64,000 nt of DNA from Desulfocapsa sp. (GTDB lineage: Bacteria; Desulfobacterota; Desulfobulbia; Desulfobulbales; Desulfocapsaceae). Position numbers and translations under genes: made by a program. The notes beneath the pieces were generated by a model that made no database searches, was not told the origin of the DNA, and saw nothing but the letters and a program-made list of their open reading frames with translations. Shown here piece after piece: positions 1 through 9,279 of this stretch (positions within the stretch are counted from its first letter, which is position 1; each line of letters opens with the position of its first letter). The stretch covers positions 1 through 64,000 of the forward strand of contig JAOZKN010000002.1 of the NCBI GenBank assembly GCA_029935315.1, given 5' to 3'.

Positions 1-146
1 GTGTAGAGATGGTAATGCCAGGTGATAACCTGCATGTTGACGCTGAGCTTATTACCCCAATCGCCATGGATGTTGGTCTTCGCTTTGCTATTCGCGAAGG
101 TGGACGAACAGTTGGTGCTGGTGTAATCAGTGAGATCATCGAATAA
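1..146 (+). CDS. tuf: Elongation factor Tu, C-terminal end (partial)
   Basis: This is the last 48 codons of EF-Tu, the GTPase that delivers aminoacyl-tRNA to the ribosome. The frame is read from base 3 and ends in TAA at 144-146. The visible C-terminal beta-barrel segment contains [25 protein letters not shown] and the terminal GAGVISEI, all typical of EF-Tu domain III. The gene start lies outside the window. It is followed after 9 bases by rpsJ, the usual str-to-S10 operon junction. Confidence 0.95.
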   Translation, partial: VEMVMPGDNLHVDAELITPIAMDVGLRFAIREGGRTVGAGVISEIIE

Positions 147-155
147 GGAAGGAAC

Positions 156-470
156 ATGATACCTACAGATAAAATTCGTATTCGTCTCAAGGCGTATGAT
201 CATAAACTCCTTGATCTGTCCACACATGAAATTGTAGAGACTGCACGTAGAACTGGAGCCGCTGTTGCCGGGCCTATTCCACTGCCGACTTCTATTAAAA
301 AGTTTTGTGTTTTGCGTTCACCTCACGTTGACAAGAAATCTCGTGAACAATTTGAGATGAGAACCCATCGTCGACTGATTGACATCCTTGAGCCTACTCA
401 ACAGACAATTGATATGTTGATGAAACTTGAGTTGTCTGCTGGTGTTGATGTTGAGATTAAACTGCCATAG
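156..470 (+). CDS. rpsJ: Ribosomal protein S10
   Basis: Small-subunit head protein S10, also the transcription factor NusE, which binds NusB in antitermination. At 104 residues it has the normal family length. [10 protein letters not shown] near the N-terminus, GPIPLP around residue 40 and the RTHRRLIDI segment are characteristic. A GGAAGGA ribosome binding site sits just before the ATG. It is the first gene of the S10 operon, directly after tuf. Confidence 0.97.
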   Translation: MIPTDKIRIRLKAYDHKLLDLSTHEIVETARRTGAAVAGPIPLPTSIKKFCVLRSPHVDKKSREQFEMRTHRRLIDILEPTQQTIDMLMKLELSAGVDVEIKLP

Positions 471-510
471 CGAATTTATTCGCTTAATTTGAAGATGTAT
501 AGGTAAGATT

Positions 511-1140
511 ATGCCGAAGACAATGGGCTTATTAGGAAAAAAAATTGGTATGACTCGTGTCTATAACGAGATGGGAGCTGTTATCCCTGTAACCGTTATA
601 GAAGCAGGTCCCTGCAAAGTACTTCAGGTAAAATCGCAGGCCAAAGAAGGATATAACGCTATTCAGGTTGGATTTGGTGACAAAAAAGCTAAGCGGGTCA
701 AGAAGGCCCTTGCTGGTCACTTCAAAAAATCTGAATCAGATGGTTTTTACCACGTGCGTGAATTTAGAATTCAAAATCCCGAAGAGTACGAGGCCGGACA
801 GAGTATTAGTCTTGCAGAACTCTTTAAGACCGGAGATGTTATCGATGTACAGGGTATCTCTCAGGGTAAAGGATTTCAGGGCGTCATGAAGCGTCATGGA
901 TTTAGTGGTGGTCCTGGTGGTCATGGCTCCGGATTTCATCGTGCTCCCGGTTCTATTGGTTGCAGTGCCTGGCCTGCAAGGGTCGTGAAGGGTAAGAAGC
1001 TTCCTGGAAGGATGGGTACAGACACCGTTCTGAGAAAAAATGTACTTGTTATCGATGTTCGAGAGGATGATAATATCATCCTTGTTAAAGGACCGATACC
1101 AGGAGCTAAACAATCTCTTCTGAAGCTTTTCAGTAAGTAA
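511..1140 (+). CDS. rplC: Ribosomal protein L3
   Basis: Large-subunit assembly-initiator protein L3, 209 residues, full length. The N-terminus GLLGKKIGMTRVY and the central glycine-rich loop (GGPGGHGSGFHR, then PGSIG) that reaches towards the peptidyl transferase centre are clear. At the place where E. coli L3 carries the PrmB-methylated glutamine (GSIGQ) this protein has cysteine (GSIGC), so that modification cannot occur at the same residue. AGGTAA at 501-506 is the likely ribosome binding site. It lies 40 bases after rpsJ in the S10 operon. Confidence 0.97.
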   Translation: MPKTMGLLGKKIGMTRVYNEMGAVIPVTVIEAGPCKVLQVKSQAKEGYNAIQVGFGDKKAKRVKKALAGHFKKSESDGFYHVREFRIQNPEEYEAGQSISLAELFKTGDVIDVQGISQGKGFQGVMKRHGFSGGPGGHGSGFHRAPGSIGCSAWPARVVKGKKLPGRMGTDTVLRKNVLVIDVREDDNIILVKGPIPGAKQSLLKLFSK

Positions 1141-1186
1141 TTACTGAACTGGCTTGCAAATGAGTTATCGGTTGAAGGAGTAAACA

Positions 1187-1810
1187 ATGTCTACCGTAGA
1201 TATAGTAAATACAAAAAACGAAAAAGTTGGTGAGATTGAGCTTTCTGAGAAAGTTTTCGATCTTGACGTCAAGCAGCATTTGCTTCACGATGTTGTCAGA
1301 CAACAACGTGCTGCTAAGCGCGCAGGCAATGCCTGTACCAAAACAAGAGTAGAAGTACGTGGCGGTGGTGCTAAACCATGGCGTCAGAAAGGCACCGGGC
1401 GAGCTCGTGCTGGTACTAACAATTCTCCTATATGGAGAGGCGGTGGTGTAACTTTTGGCCCCAAACCACGTGATTACAGTTTTAAACTGAATCGTAAGGT
1501 CAAAAAACAGGCTCTTGCCATGGCAATAAGTGCACGGTTGCAGGAAGGTAATCTTGTGATTGTTGATGAATTTGTTATGGATGCTATCAAAACTAAAGAT
1601 TTCGTTTCCATAATGAAAGGTTTTGATTTTGAGAATTGCCTGGTAATCACTGACGAAAAGAATGAAATTGTAAATAAATCGGCCAGAAACGTTCACGGAT
1701 TTAAGGTTCTGAGCACAGACGGTTTGAATGTTTATGATATTCTTTTGCACAAGAAACTTATGTTGGTAAAGCCTGCAGTAGAGAGTCTTGAAAAGAGGTT
1801 GACGGCATGA
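1187..1810 (+). CDS. rplD: Ribosomal protein L4
   Basis: Large-subunit protein L4 (L4/L1e family), 207 residues. The extended loop that lines the nascent-peptide exit tunnel is visible around residues 55-90 (KPWRQKGTGRARAG, then GGGVTFGPKPR). GAAGGAG at 1174-1180 gives a good ribosome binding site for the ATG. In gammaproteobacteria L4 autoregulates the S10 operon; no leader can be tested here because the operon start lies after tuf. Its stop overlaps the rplW start by 4 bases, which implies translational coupling. Confidence 0.97.
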   Translation: MSTVDIVNTKNEKVGEIELSEKVFDLDVKQHLLHDVVRQQRAAKRAGNACTKTRVEVRGGGAKPWRQKGTGRARAGTNNSPIWRGGGVTFGPKPRDYSFKLNRKVKKQALAMAISARLQEGNLVIVDEFVMDAIKTKDFVSIMKGFDFENCLVITDEKNEIVNKSARNVHGFKVLSTDGLNVYDILLHKKLMLVKPAVESLEKRLTA

Positions 1811-2094
1811 AAAGTACACATAGAATTCTGAAAGGCCCCTGTCTTACTGAGAAAGCAAATATGCAACTTGAAGTTGATAATAAAGTTGTTTTCAAAGTAG
1901 ATCCTCAGGCTAATAAGATCGAAATAAAGAATGCAGTGGAAAAAATGTTTGATGTAAAAGTTAAACATGTTCATACTGCGAATATGCATGGCAAACAGAA
2001 ACGTGTAGGACGCTTCACAGGCTTTACCAATGATTGGAAAAAAGCATACGTGACCCTGTCTGAAGGCGAAATCAGCTTTGTTGATGAATTATAA
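1807..2094 (+). CDS. rplW: Ribosomal protein L23
   Basis: L23 sits at the exit of the ribosomal tunnel and is the docking site for trigger factor and SRP. It has 95 residues, normal for bacteria. The N-terminal pattern (ILKGPCLTEKA), VFKVDPQANKIEIKNAVE and the FDVKV segment are standard. The ATG overlaps the rplD stop (ATGA), so it is probably translated by re-initiation. Confidence 0.96.
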   Translation: MKSTHRILKGPCLTEKANMQLEVDNKVVFKVDPQANKIEIKNAVEKMFDVKVKHVHTANMHGKQKRVGRFTGFTNDWKKAYVTLSEGEISFVDEL

Positions 2095-2171
2095 ATAACA
2101 GTCAGCAAAGATTTCAGTAAACGATTCAGTAGAGCTCTCAATCCAATTAGCCTTGATGGAGCGATTAGATA

Positions 2172-2996
2172 ATGATTACAATAAAAAAATATAAACCCAC
2201 ATCACCGGGTAAACGGCATCATGTGTCGATCAAGAACCCTGAGCTGTCAAAGGGTGATCCTGAAAAAAGCCTTCTTCGAAGTCTTTCTAAAACAGGTGGC
2301 CGTAATAACTATGGACGAATTACCTCTCGTCACATTGGTGGTGGTCATAAACGTAAATACCGTATCATTGATTTCAAACGTAATAAGACTGACATCAGTG
2401 CCAAGGTAGTATCCATTGAATATGATCCTAACAGAAGCGCAAACATTGCTCTGTTATCATATATTGATGGCGAAAAAACTTATATTCTTGCTCCTGCAGG
2501 TATTGCGGTTGGTGATCAGGTACTGGCTGGTGACAATGTTGATATTAAGCCTGGTAACTGTTTACCACTGATGAATATCCCACTTGGTACTCATATTCAT
2601 AATATTGAGATGAAGATTGGCAAAGGTGGACAGCTTGTAAGAAGTGCAGGTGTATCCGCACAACTTATGGCAAAAGAAGGAACCTATGTCCTTTTGCGTC
2701 TTCCCTCTGGTGAGGTTCGAAAATTTCATAAACTTTGTCGTGCCTGTATTGGCCAGGTTGGAAATCGCGAGCATGAAACCCAGAAACTTGGTAAAGCAGG
2801 ACGAAAACGATGGATGGGTAAACGCCCTCACGTTCGTGGTGTTGCTATGAACCCAGTTGATCATCCAATGGGTGGTGGTGAAGGTAAGAGTTCCGGTGGT
2901 CGTCATCCGTGTACACCATGGGGCATGCCAACAAAAGGTTACAAGACAAGAAGTAACACCCAGTCTGACAAATACATCGTCAAGAAAAGACGTTAA
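2172..2996 (+). CDS. rplB: Ribosomal protein L2
   Basis: Primary 23S rRNA-binding protein needed for subunit association and peptidyl transfer. It has 274 residues, full length. [19 protein letters not shown] near residue 45, the SH3-like core and the C-terminal loop [15 protein letters not shown], with the conserved histidine, are intact. It starts at ATG 77 bases after rplW, and nothing recognisable lies in that gap. It continues the S10 operon. Confidence 0.98.
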   Translation: MITIKKYKPTSPGKRHHVSIKNPELSKGDPEKSLLRSLSKTGGRNNYGRITSRHIGGGHKRKYRIIDFKRNKTDISAKVVSIEYDPNRSANIALLSYIDGEKTYILAPAGIAVGDQVLAGDNVDIKPGNCLPLMNIPLGTHIHNIEMKIGKGGQLVRSAGVSAQLMAKEGTYVLLRLPSGEVRKFHKLCRACIGQVGNREHETQKLGKAGRKRWMGKRPHVRGVAMNPVDHPMGGGEGKSSGGRHPCTPWGMPTKGYKTRSNTQSDKYIVKKRR

Positions 2997-3012
2997 TTAA
3001 AGGGAGTAAATC

Positions 3013-3285
3013 ATGGCTCGTTCAGTCAAAAAGGGACCTTTTATCGATGATCATCTTCAGAAGAAGGTAGATGTTGCCATAGAAAATGGTTCTCGTAAGG
3101 TAATTAAAACCTGGTCCAGGCGATCCGACATCTCACCTGAGATGGTTGGTTTAACCTTTGCAGTACATAACGGGAGAAAATTTATCCCGGTATTTGTATC
3201 AGAGAATATGGTTGGTCATAAGCTTGGTGAGTTTTCACCAACCAGGACCTATTACGGTCACAGCTCTGACAGAAAATCTCGTTAA
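3013..3285 (+). CDS. rpsS: Ribosomal protein S19
   Basis: S19 lies in the head of the 30S subunit and binds 16S rRNA together with S13. It has 90 residues, the usual length. [10 protein letters not shown] at the N-terminus, the TWSRRSDI motif and the [12 protein letters not shown] segment identify it. AAAGGGAG precedes the ATG at good spacing. It is 16 bases from rplB in the S10 operon. Confidence 0.97.
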   Translation: MARSVKKGPFIDDHLQKKVDVAIENGSRKVIKTWSRRSDISPEMVGLTFAVHNGRKFIPVFVSENMVGHKLGEFSPTRTYYGHSSDRKSR

Positions 3286-3323
3286 CATTTTTTTCACGGT
3301 TGGAATTATCAGGAGTATATAAT

Positions 3324-3656
3324 ATGGAAGCTCGCGCCGTAGGGAGACGTATCAGGATCTCCCCTCAAAAAGCAAGACTTGTTGCCGACGTGGTTAGGGG
3401 AATGAGCGCTGATAAAGCGATCATCACCTTAAAATTCATGCCGAAAAAAGGGGCAGGGATTTTACGTAAGGTCATTGAATCTGCCGTTGCCAATGCAACA
3501 CAAGACGATCAGATCGATGTTGATAACCTTTATGTAAAGACAGTCTTTATTGATGGTGGCCCATCTTTTAAAAGAATTCGTCCCCGTGCAATGGGACGTG
3601 CCACTTCGATAATTAAACGTACTAGTCATATTACAGTAATACTGGATGAAGAATAA
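3324..3656 (+). CDS. rplV: Ribosomal protein L22
   Basis: L22 lines the exit tunnel and contacts all 23S domains. The reading frame is open from a TTG at 3300, but the ATG at 3324 follows an AGGAG (3311-3315) at ideal distance and gives the family N-terminus (MEARAVGRR, then ISPQKARLVADVVRG). This makes 110 residues. The beta-hairpin tip near residues 85-95 is present. In the 83-base gap to rpsC there is a weak 7-bp hairpin (3659-3665 with 3674-3680) that lacks an adjacent T-run. Confidence 0.96.
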   Translation: MEARAVGRRIRISPQKARLVADVVRGMSADKAIITLKFMPKKGAGILRKVIESAVANATQDDQIDVDNLYVKTVFIDGGPSFKRIRPRAMGRATSIIKRTSHITVILDEE

Positions 3657-3739
3657 TTCTTTACAAGTTTCACTGTAAAGGGTATGACTCTCAATTTTTT
3701 TTATTTTATATAGAATAAGCGATTTGCTGGAGGATTATT

Positions 3740-4387
3740 TTGGGGCAAAAAGTTAACCCGTTAGGGATCAGACTTAATATTACTCGGACATGGGATTCAA
3801 TTTGGTATGCCGATAAGGACTACTCGAAGAATCTGATTGAAGATCAGAAAATTAGAAAATTTCTGAAAAACAGACTCTCACACGCTGGTCTTTCAAAAAT
3901 CATCCTTGAACGTACAGGTGAAAAGGTTCGTGTAAAACTTTTCACTGCGCGTCCAGGGATCGTTATTGGCAAGAAAGGATCTGAGATCGAGCTCCTGAAA
4001 AAGGATCTTGAAAAGCTCATTAACCGAAAAGCTGTTATCGACATTCAGGAAGTACGTCGCCCTGAAGCCGATGCTCAGCTCGTAGCTGAAAATATTGCTC
4101 AACAGCTGGTCAGACGCGTAGCGTTTAGACGGGCTATGAAAAAAGCAGTAAGTTCAGCACAGCGATTCGGGGTCAAGGGTATCAAGATTTCCTGTTCAGG
4201 TCGCCTTGGCGGTGCAGAGATGTCTCGCTGTGAATGGGTTCGTGAAGGTCGTGTGCCACTGCACACCCTTCGGGCAGATGTTGATTATGCTCTGGCGGAA
4301 GCGAATACCACATATGGCATTATCGGAATTAAAGTATGGATCTTTAAGGGTGAAGTTCTGAAAAAGAACGATGCCCAGGAAGCTTGA
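3740..4387 (+). CDS. rpsC: Ribosomal protein S3 (TTG start)
   Basis: S3 forms part of the mRNA entry channel and helicase of the 30S subunit. It has 215 residues, with an N-terminal [11 protein letters not shown] motif, a KH domain around residues 60-110 ([12 protein letters not shown]) and the C-terminal S3 domain ([11 protein letters not shown]). Translation must begin at TTG 3740, just after CTGGAGGA (3727-3734), because no ATG or GTG gives the conserved N-terminus. It belongs to the S10 operon. Confidence 0.97.
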   Translation: MGQKVNPLGIRLNITRTWDSIWYADKDYSKNLIEDQKIRKFLKNRLSHAGLSKIILERTGEKVRVKLFTARPGIVIGKKGSEIELLKKDLEKLINRKAVIDIQEVRRPEADAQLVAENIAQQLVRRVAFRRAMKKAVSSAQRFGVKGIKISCSGRLGGAEMSRCEWVREGRVPLHTLRADVDYALAEANTTYGIIGIKVWIFKGEVLKKNDAQEA

Positions 4388-4440
4388 TTAATACGCTTTC
4401 TGCTTGAAGAAGATTTATATAACTATATCGGAGTTTAAAA

Positions 4441-4857
4441 ATGTTAAGTCCTAAAAAGGTCAAACATAGAAAAGTCTTTAAGGGTAAGGTGCGTGGCAAG
4501 GCCCATAGGGGTTCCACCATCTCTTTTGGCGACTATGCCTTAAAGGCCGTTGAGAGTGGGAAGCTGACCTCTCAACAGATAGAAGCAGCCCGTATTGCCA
4601 TTAACAGGAAGATTAAACGTGGTGGAAAGGTGTGGATTCGAGTTTTTCCTGATAAGCCAATTACGAAAAAACCTGCCGAGACTCGTATGGGTAAAGGTAA
4701 AGGTGCACCAGATCACTGGGTCGCCATTACCAAGCCAGGGAAGATCATTTATGAGCTTGCCGGTGTTGAAGAATCGCTGGCTATCCGTGCACTTACATTG
4801 GCGGGTGCAAAATTACCTTTCAAAACAAAGGTTATTACCAAGAGGAGCACACTATGA
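4441..4857 (+). CDS. rplP: Ribosomal protein L16
   Basis: L16 organises the A-site region of the 50S subunit. It has 138 residues, full length. [11 protein letters not shown] at the start, GRKIKRG-like [19 protein letters not shown] and the [13 protein letters not shown] loop are diagnostic. The ATG follows the weak upstream sequence ATCGGAG. The stop overlaps the rpmC start in ATGA. Confidence 0.97.
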   Translation: MLSPKKVKHRKVFKGKVRGKAHRGSTISFGDYALKAVESGKLTSQQIEAARIAINRKIKRGGKVWIRVFPDKPITKKPAETRMGKGKGAPDHWVAITKPGKIIYELAGVEESLAIRALTLAGAKLPFKTKVITKRSTL

Positions 4858-5036
4858 AAATGTCAGAGATGCGCTCAATGTCTACAGATGATCTTCAAAA
4901 AAAGCTGGTAAGTTTGAAAGACGAGGTGTCTAACCTTAGTTTTCAGCACAAAATCAGACCCCTTGAAAACACTGCAAGTATTACAGAGCTTCGTAAAGAT
5001 ATTGCGCGTATAAATACTCTTTTTAACGAAAAATAG
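4854..5036 (+). CDS. rpmC: Ribosomal protein L29
   Basis: Small helical-hairpin protein next to L23 at the tunnel exit. At 60 residues it is normal. The helix starting with [12 protein letters not shown] and the terminal ELRKDIARI pattern match L29. It overlaps rplP by 4 bases, so translational coupling is expected. The 63-base gap to rpsQ contains an 8-bp AT-rich hairpin with arms TAATAACA and TGTTATTA; I see no other feature there. Confidence 0.95.
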   Translation: MKMSEMRSMSTDDLQKKLVSLKDEVSNLSFQHKIRPLENTASITELRKDIARINTLFNEK

Positions 5037-5099
5037 AGTACAATACAAAATAATTAATAACAGACATACAATGTTATTATTACTCAAATTGAGTGAATT

Positions 5100-5360
5100 A
5101 TGAGTGAGACAAAAAAAATTAAGAAGAGCAGGACTGGTACAGTAGTCAGCAATAAGATGGAAAAAAGTATTGTTGTTCGTGTAGAAAGAACTGTTAAGCA
5201 TAAGTTCTACGGCAAGTACATCAAAAAAAGTGTCAAGTATCTTGCAGATGATCCAGAGAATACCTGCAAAATAGGTGACATCGTTTCCATTGAAGAATGT
5301 CGTCCTCTAAGTAAGAAGAAAAGATGGCGCTTGCGCAACATCATTCGGGAAGCTGTTTAA
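5100..5360 (+). CDS. rpsQ: Ribosomal protein S17
   Basis: Primary 16S rRNA-binding OB-fold protein of the 30S body. It has 86 residues. [16 protein letters not shown], the [10 protein letters not shown] segment and the [14 protein letters not shown] tail are typical. Only a weak GAGTG precedes the ATG, and a 13-base dyad (ACTCAA, A, TTGAGT) covers the initiation region. It is the last gene of the S10 operon. Confidence 0.96.
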   Translation: MSETKKIKKSRTGTVVSNKMEKSIVVRVERTVKHKFYGKYIKKSVKYLADDPENTCKIGDIVSIEECRPLSKKKRWRLRNIIREAV

Positions 5361-5420
5361 GCGCTCCCCGACTACACCATTATTTATTGATTACCCACTG
5401 ATTCTTGATCAGGTGAAATT

Positions 5421-5789
5421 ATGATACAAAGTGAAACAGTACTGAATGTTGCAGATAATTCAGGAGCAAAAAAGGTACTCTGCATCAGAGTTCTTGGCGG
5501 AACCAGAAGACGATATGCATCCATTGGTGATGTTATTGTTGTTACCGTTAAGGAAGCCCTTCCTAATGCGAAAGTAAAAAAGGGTGATGTCATGAAGGCA
5601 GTTGTCGTACGTACCGCTAAAGAAATGAAGCGTATGGATGATACCTGGGTTAAATTTGACGATAATGCTGCAGTAATACTCGCGGCAAACGGTGAACCGG
5701 TAGGTACACGTATTTTCGGACCGGTTGCAAGAGAGCTGCGTAACCAGGGATTTATGAAAATTATCTCCCTGGCACCCGAAGCATTATAA
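5421..5789 (+). CDS. rplN: Ribosomal protein L14
   Basis: L14 sits at the subunit interface with L19 and contacts 16S helix 14. It has 122 residues, exactly the family length. [17 protein letters not shown] at the start, [11 protein letters not shown] and the C-terminal FGPVARELR motif identify it. It is the first gene of the spc operon; the 60-base gap from rpsQ shows no clear promoter. Confidence 0.97.
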   Translation: MIQSETVLNVADNSGAKKVLCIRVLGGTRRRYASIGDVIVVTVKEALPNAKVKKGDVMKAVVVRTAKEMKRMDDTWVKFDDNAAVILAANGEPVGTRIFGPVARELRNQGFMKIISLAPEAL

Positions 5790-5843
5790 TACGAGTTAAG
5801 CAAGTAAACCCGCTTTGTGCGAGTTTGAACAAAAGGTGCTGAA

Positions 5844-6176
5844 ATGGCAAAGGGAATGACATACCTGAAGAAAGATGATCAGGTTGAAGTAACAATAGGA
5901 AAAGATAAGGGACGCGTAGGAAAAATTCTGCAGGTGTTCCCTGATAAAGATAGAGCATTGGTTGAACGTATTAACATGGTTAAACGTCATACCAAGCCCA
6001 CTGAAATGAACCAGCAGGGACAGATAGTTAGCCGTGAAGCCTCTATTCACGTGTCTAACCTTCAGTTGATATGTCCGGAGTGTACTAAGACCGGTAAAAT
6101 TGGCAAAAAATTCTTAGAAGATGGCACTAAAGTTCGATTTTGTAAGAGCTGCGGCGAATCCATCGAAAGTAAATAG
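5844..6176 (+). CDS. rplX: Ribosomal protein L24, zinc-type
   Basis: Assembly-initiator protein L24. It has 110 residues, with an N-terminal KOW motif ([18 protein letters not shown]) that binds 23S rRNA and a C-terminal part with two CxxC pairs (CPEC near residue 76 and CKSC near residue 102) that should bind zinc. Many bacterial L24 proteins keep only the KOW half of this pattern. The start ATG follows AAAGGTG. It lies in the spc operon between rplN and rplE. Confidence 0.96.
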   Translation: MAKGMTYLKKDDQVEVTIGKDKGRVGKILQVFPDKDRALVERINMVKRHTKPTEMNQQGQIVSREASIHVSNLQLICPECTKTGKIGKKFLEDGTKVRFCKSCGESIESK

Positions 6177-6203
6177 TAAATAGGCAATTGCCAGGAGTAT
6201 CAA

Positions 6204-6743
6204 ATGGGTTCGTTAAAAGACCATTATAATAAAGAATGCAAACCTGCACTGCAGGAAGAGTTTGGTTATACAAACTCCATGCAGATTCCAAAACTCGATA
6301 AGATTGTCCTCAATATGGGACTAGGCGAGGCTGTTCAAAATCCAAAGATTGTGGATGGAGCAGTGGATGAACTAACACGAATTGCAGGGCGTAAAGCTGT
6401 CGTGACAAAGGCAAAGAAATCCATTGCCGGCTTTAAGCTGCGTGAAGGTATGCCCATCGGTTGTCGTGTGACCCTTCGCGGTGATGTGATGTATGAGTTT
6501 TACAGTAAACTTGTAAATATCGCACTACCTCGTGTTCGAGATTTTCGCGGAATATCAGCTAAATCATTTGATGGACGTGGTAACTTCTCCATGGGTGTCA
6601 AAGAACAAATTATATTCCCAGAGATTGACTTCGATAAAATCGATAAGATCAAGGGACTAAATATCAGCATTGTGACAACTGCTCCGACTGATGACGAGGG
6701 CAGAAGCCTTTTAAAACTTCTCGGTATGCCATTTAAGCACTGA
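6204..6743 (+). CDS. rplE: Ribosomal protein L5
   Basis: L5 binds 5S rRNA and contacts the P-site tRNA elbow and S13. It has 179 residues, full length. [31 protein letters not shown] and the RVRDFRGI segment are conserved. AGGAG precedes the ATG at good spacing. The 125-base gap that follows holds a short CCTG/CAGG hairpin and a TTGACT box but no convincing promoter. Confidence 0.97.
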   Translation: MGSLKDHYNKECKPALQEEFGYTNSMQIPKLDKIVLNMGLGEAVQNPKIVDGAVDELTRIAGRKAVVTKAKKSIAGFKLREGMPIGCRVTLRGDVMYEFYSKLVNIALPRVRDFRGISAKSFDGRGNFSMGVKEQIIFPEIDFDKIDKIKGLNISIVTTAPTDDEGRSLLKLLGMPFKH

Positions 6744-6868
6744 TTGATAATTAATTAACACTGGCTATCTTGTGACAGCTGGTATAAGGACTTTTTTCAA
6801 TTCCTGTAATTCAGGCTTGACTTTATAAGTTCTCATTTAAGTAAGTTTTAAGTAAACTGGAGGTCAGT

Positions 6869-7054
6869 TTGGCAAAGAAATCTCTCATTGCGAAAGCAAA
6901 AAGAACGCCAAAATTTGGGGTAAGAAAGTACAACAGATGTCCGCTCTGTGGACGCCCAAAAGCATTTATTCGTAAGTTCGGTATCTGCCGTATCTGTTTT
7001 CGTAAGTTGGCATCCAGTGGTCAGGTTACCGGTGTGACTAAGTCATCCTGGTAG
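6869..7054 (+). CDS. rpsN: Ribosomal protein S14, zinc-binding type Z (TTG start)
   Basis: S14 of the 30S head. With 61 residues it is the short zinc-containing form, and the two pairs CPLC and CRIC (around residues 24-43) bind the metal. Translation starts at TTG 6869 after CTGGAGGT, which gives the family N-terminus MAKKSLIAK. It lies in the spc operon. Confidence 0.96.
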   Translation: MAKKSLIAKAKRTPKFGVRKYNRCPLCGRPKAFIRKFGICRICFRKLASSGQVTGVTKSSW

Positions 7055-7102
7055 TCGTAAACCCACTCGATCAAAAATATATAATTAGAAGGAGAGTTCG
7101 CC

Positions 7103-7501
7103 ATGTCCATGAGCGATCCCCTGGCAGACATGCTGACCAGGATACGAAATGGTTTGAAGGCTAAGTTTGATACAGTTGAAATGCCTTCATCCAACACAAA
7201 AACAAATATTGCCAAAGTCCTCAAAGAGGAAGGCTATATCACCGCATTTTCAATCAAAGAAGGGGGACCTCAGGGGACCTTGAGTATTGAGCTGAAATAT
7301 GGTGCGGATAACACACCGGTTATTTCCGGAATTAAACGTGTTAGTAAACCCGGTCTGCGTAAGTATACTGGTGTTGACGGTATTCCTAAAGTTCTTAATG
7401 GACTTGGCATCGCCATCCTTTCAAGTTCAAAGGGCGTTATTACTGATAGAACCGCAAGGGCCAGTAATGTAGGCGGTGAAATTCTTTGCGAGGTCTGGTA
7501 A
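7103..7501 (+). CDS. rpsH: Ribosomal protein S8
   Basis: S8 binds 16S helix 21 and, in E. coli, also spc mRNA to repress the operon. It has 132 residues. [13 protein letters not shown] at the start and the C-terminal GGEILCEVW are standard. GAAGGAG at 7088-7094 serves the ATG at 7103; a second ATG two codons later is possible. An S8 operator is known near rplX/rplE in E. coli, but I could not recognise one here. Confidence 0.97.
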   Translation: MSMSDPLADMLTRIRNGLKAKFDTVEMPSSNTKTNIAKVLKEEGYITAFSIKEGGPQGTLSIELKYGADNTPVISGIKRVSKPGLRKYTGVDGIPKVLNGLGIAILSSSKGVITDRTARASNVGGEILCEVW

Positions 7502-7525
7502 GACCAGCAAATAACGGAGGTAATC

Positions 7526-8068
7526 ATGTCTCGAATTGGAAAACAGCCTATTCCTGTGCCTGGTGATATCAAAATTGATATTAAAGGACAGATCATTACA
7601 GTTTCCGGAAAAAATGGCAAACTGGAACGTGAAATCCTGCCAGAACTTGAAATATCAATGAAAGATCAGGAAATCATTGTTGAAAACAGGGATAATAGTA
7701 AAAGAACCAATGCTTTTCGCGGTATGACCAGAAGCCTTGTGAATAACATGGTTATTGGAGTCAGCGAAGGGTTCAAAAAAACACTTGTTGTCGAAGGTGT
7801 CGGATATAAAGTTAACATGGCCGGTAAAACATTGACTCTAAATGTTGGCTATTCAAACCCCATTGAGTTCCCTGTACCAGAAGGTATACAGATCAATGTT
7901 GATGGCAATAATAAAATAATTGTTGAATCTAACGATAAAGAGTTGCTTGGCCTCACCAGTGCAAAGATTCGTGAAATTCGTAAACCTGAACCTTATAAAG
8001 GAAAAGGTATACGCTACGAAGACGAGCATATTGTACGTAAAGTTGGTAAGGCAGGAGCCGCGAGCTAA
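7526..8068 (+). CDS. rplF: Ribosomal protein L6
   Basis: L6 lies near the GTPase centre of the 50S subunit. It has 180 residues and two repeated alpha/beta domains. MSRIGKQPIPVP at the start and the C-terminal KPEPYKGKGIRYEDE signature are intact. GGAGG precedes the ATG. It belongs to the spc operon and is followed by a 53-base AT-rich gap. Confidence 0.97.
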   Translation: MSRIGKQPIPVPGDIKIDIKGQIITVSGKNGKLEREILPELEISMKDQEIIVENRDNSKRTNAFRGMTRSLVNNMVIGVSEGFKKTLVVEGVGYKVNMAGKTLTLNVGYSNPIEFPVPEGIQINVDGNNKIIVESNDKELLGLTSAKIREIRKPEPYKGKGIRYEDEHIVRKVGKAGAAS

Positions 8069-8121
8069 TTAATTAATAATCATTCTACTGATTGTTATTT
8101 CTAAAATTATGGTAAGGAAAA

Positions 8122-8484
8122 ATGGCTAAGACTAATCCTAAGGCTACTGCCAGGGCCAAAAGAGTTCGACGCATTCGCAAAAAGATTGTTGGCAGCAGTG
8201 ATCGGCCGCGTCTGCGGGTCTTTAAAAGCAATAAACATATTTACGCACAAATCATTGATGACTCAGTAGGCAAAACACTTGTCTCCATGTCGACTATTGA
8301 TAAGGCTTTTGAAGATGAAAAAACTGATAAAACCGGAAGTGCCAAAAAGGTAGGACTCTTACTTGCAGCAGCAGCAAAAGATGCTGGTGTCAGCAAGGTG
8401 ACCTTTGATCGTGGTGGGTTTATTTATCACGGTAGAATAAAAGCACTTTCCGAAGGAGCTCGGGAAGGCGGACTTCAATTTTAA
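8122..8484 (+). CDS. rplR: Ribosomal protein L18
   Basis: L18 binds 5S rRNA and joins it to the 50S central protuberance. It has 120 residues. The basic N-terminus, [18 protein letters not shown] and the C-terminal [15 protein letters not shown] signature are clear. It starts at ATG after AAGGA and stays in the spc operon. Confidence 0.97.
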   Translation: MAKTNPKATARAKRVRRIRKKIVGSSDRPRLRVFKSNKHIYAQIIDDSVGKTLVSMSTIDKAFEDEKTDKTGSAKKVGLLLAAAAKDAGVSKVTFDRGGFIYHGRIKALSEGAREGGLQF

Positions 8485-8505
8485 TGATAATTACGGGGGT
8501 GTCCC

Positions 8506-9018
8506 TTGGCAGATTTTAAACGTTCCAGGAATGAAGGTTCCGACGAATTTATAGAAAAAATTGTATTTATTAATCGCGTTGCCAAAGTTGTAAAAGGTGG
8601 TCGTCGATTTAGTTTTAGTGCCATTGTTGTCGTTGGTGACGGAAAGGGTAAAATAGGATATGGGCTTGGTAAGGCCAATCTTGTACCCGAGGCTATCCGT
8701 AAAGGTGTTGAGAAGGCAAGGAAGGATATGTCTTCCGTATCCATTACCGATATCTCTATACCCCACCAGGTAATTGGCCATTATGGAGCTGGTAAGGTTC
8801 TTTTAAAGCCTGCCTCAGAAGGTACCGGAGTTATTGCTGGCGGACCTGTTCGTGCAGTTCTTGAGGCTGTAGGGGTGAAGAATATCCTTACTAAATGCCT
8901 TGGTTCTCACAATCCACATAATATGGTAAAAGCAACACTTGAAGGTCTTCAGTCTTTACGTTCTGCCGAAAAAATTGCAGCGATGCGCGGTAAAACAGTC
9001 GAAGAAATTCAGGCTTAA
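8506..9018 (+). CDS. rpsE: Ribosomal protein S5 (TTG start)
   Basis: S5 is needed for decoding accuracy and lies at the mRNA entry site. It has 170 residues, with a double-stranded-RNA-like N-domain ([20 protein letters not shown]) and a C-domain holding [20 protein letters not shown]. The start must be TTG 8506, after GGGGGTG, to give MADFKRS. It is followed directly by a terminator-like hairpin (9021-9068) inside the operon. Confidence 0.96.
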   Translation: MADFKRSRNEGSDEFIEKIVFINRVAKVVKGGRRFSFSAIVVVGDGKGKIGYGLGKANLVPEAIRKGVEKARKDMSSVSITDISIPHQVIGHYGAGKVLLKPASEGTGVIAGGPVRAVLEAVGVKNILTKCLGSHNPHNMVKATLEGLQSLRSAEKIAAMRGKTVEEIQA

Positions 9019-9020
9019 TT

Positions 9021-9068
9021 AAAGGCACGGTCTCTTTCCAATAGTATTGGATAAGCTGTGCTTTTTTT
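9021..9068 (+). other. Terminator-like hairpin inside spc operon (rpsE-rpmD)
   Basis: The 77-base gap between rpsE and rpmD can fold into a long hairpin. An outer stem pairs 9021-9031 with about 9055-9065, including G-U pairs. A perfect inner stem pairs TCCAAT (9037-9042) with ATTGGA (9046-9051) around a 3-base loop. A run of seven T follows at 9062-9068. It has the layout of an intrinsic terminator but lies mid-operon, so partial termination or RNA processing is inferred. Confidence 0.5.
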
Positions 9069-9095
9069 CATTTATTTTGAGTAAAGGGTAGTCAA

Positions 9096-9278
9096 ATGTC
9101 CGATACAATCACATTTACTCTCGTCAAGAGCGGAATAGGCAGTACAAAAAAAATCAACGCCACCTTGACAGGTCTTGGATTGACGAAAATGCAAAAGCGT
9201 GTAACGCGTAAAGATACCCCGGCACTACGTGGGATGCTGAACAAAGTTTCACATCTTGTCCGTCTCGAGGAGGCATAA
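9096..9278 (+). CDS. rpmD: Ribosomal protein L30
   Basis: Small 50S protein, 60 residues. The FTLVKSGIGSTKKINATLTGLGL stretch, in which a short peptide bond-in-loop is typical, and the DTPALRGMLNKVSHLV tail match L30. The ATG follows AAAGGGTAG. It begins right after the rpsE-rpmD hairpin, so its expression relative to upstream spc genes may be lowered there. The rplO start follows after one base. Confidence 0.95.
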   Translation: MSDTITFTLVKSGIGSTKKINATLTGLGLTKMQKRVTRKDTPALRGMLNKVSHLVRLEEA

Positions 9279-9279
9279 C

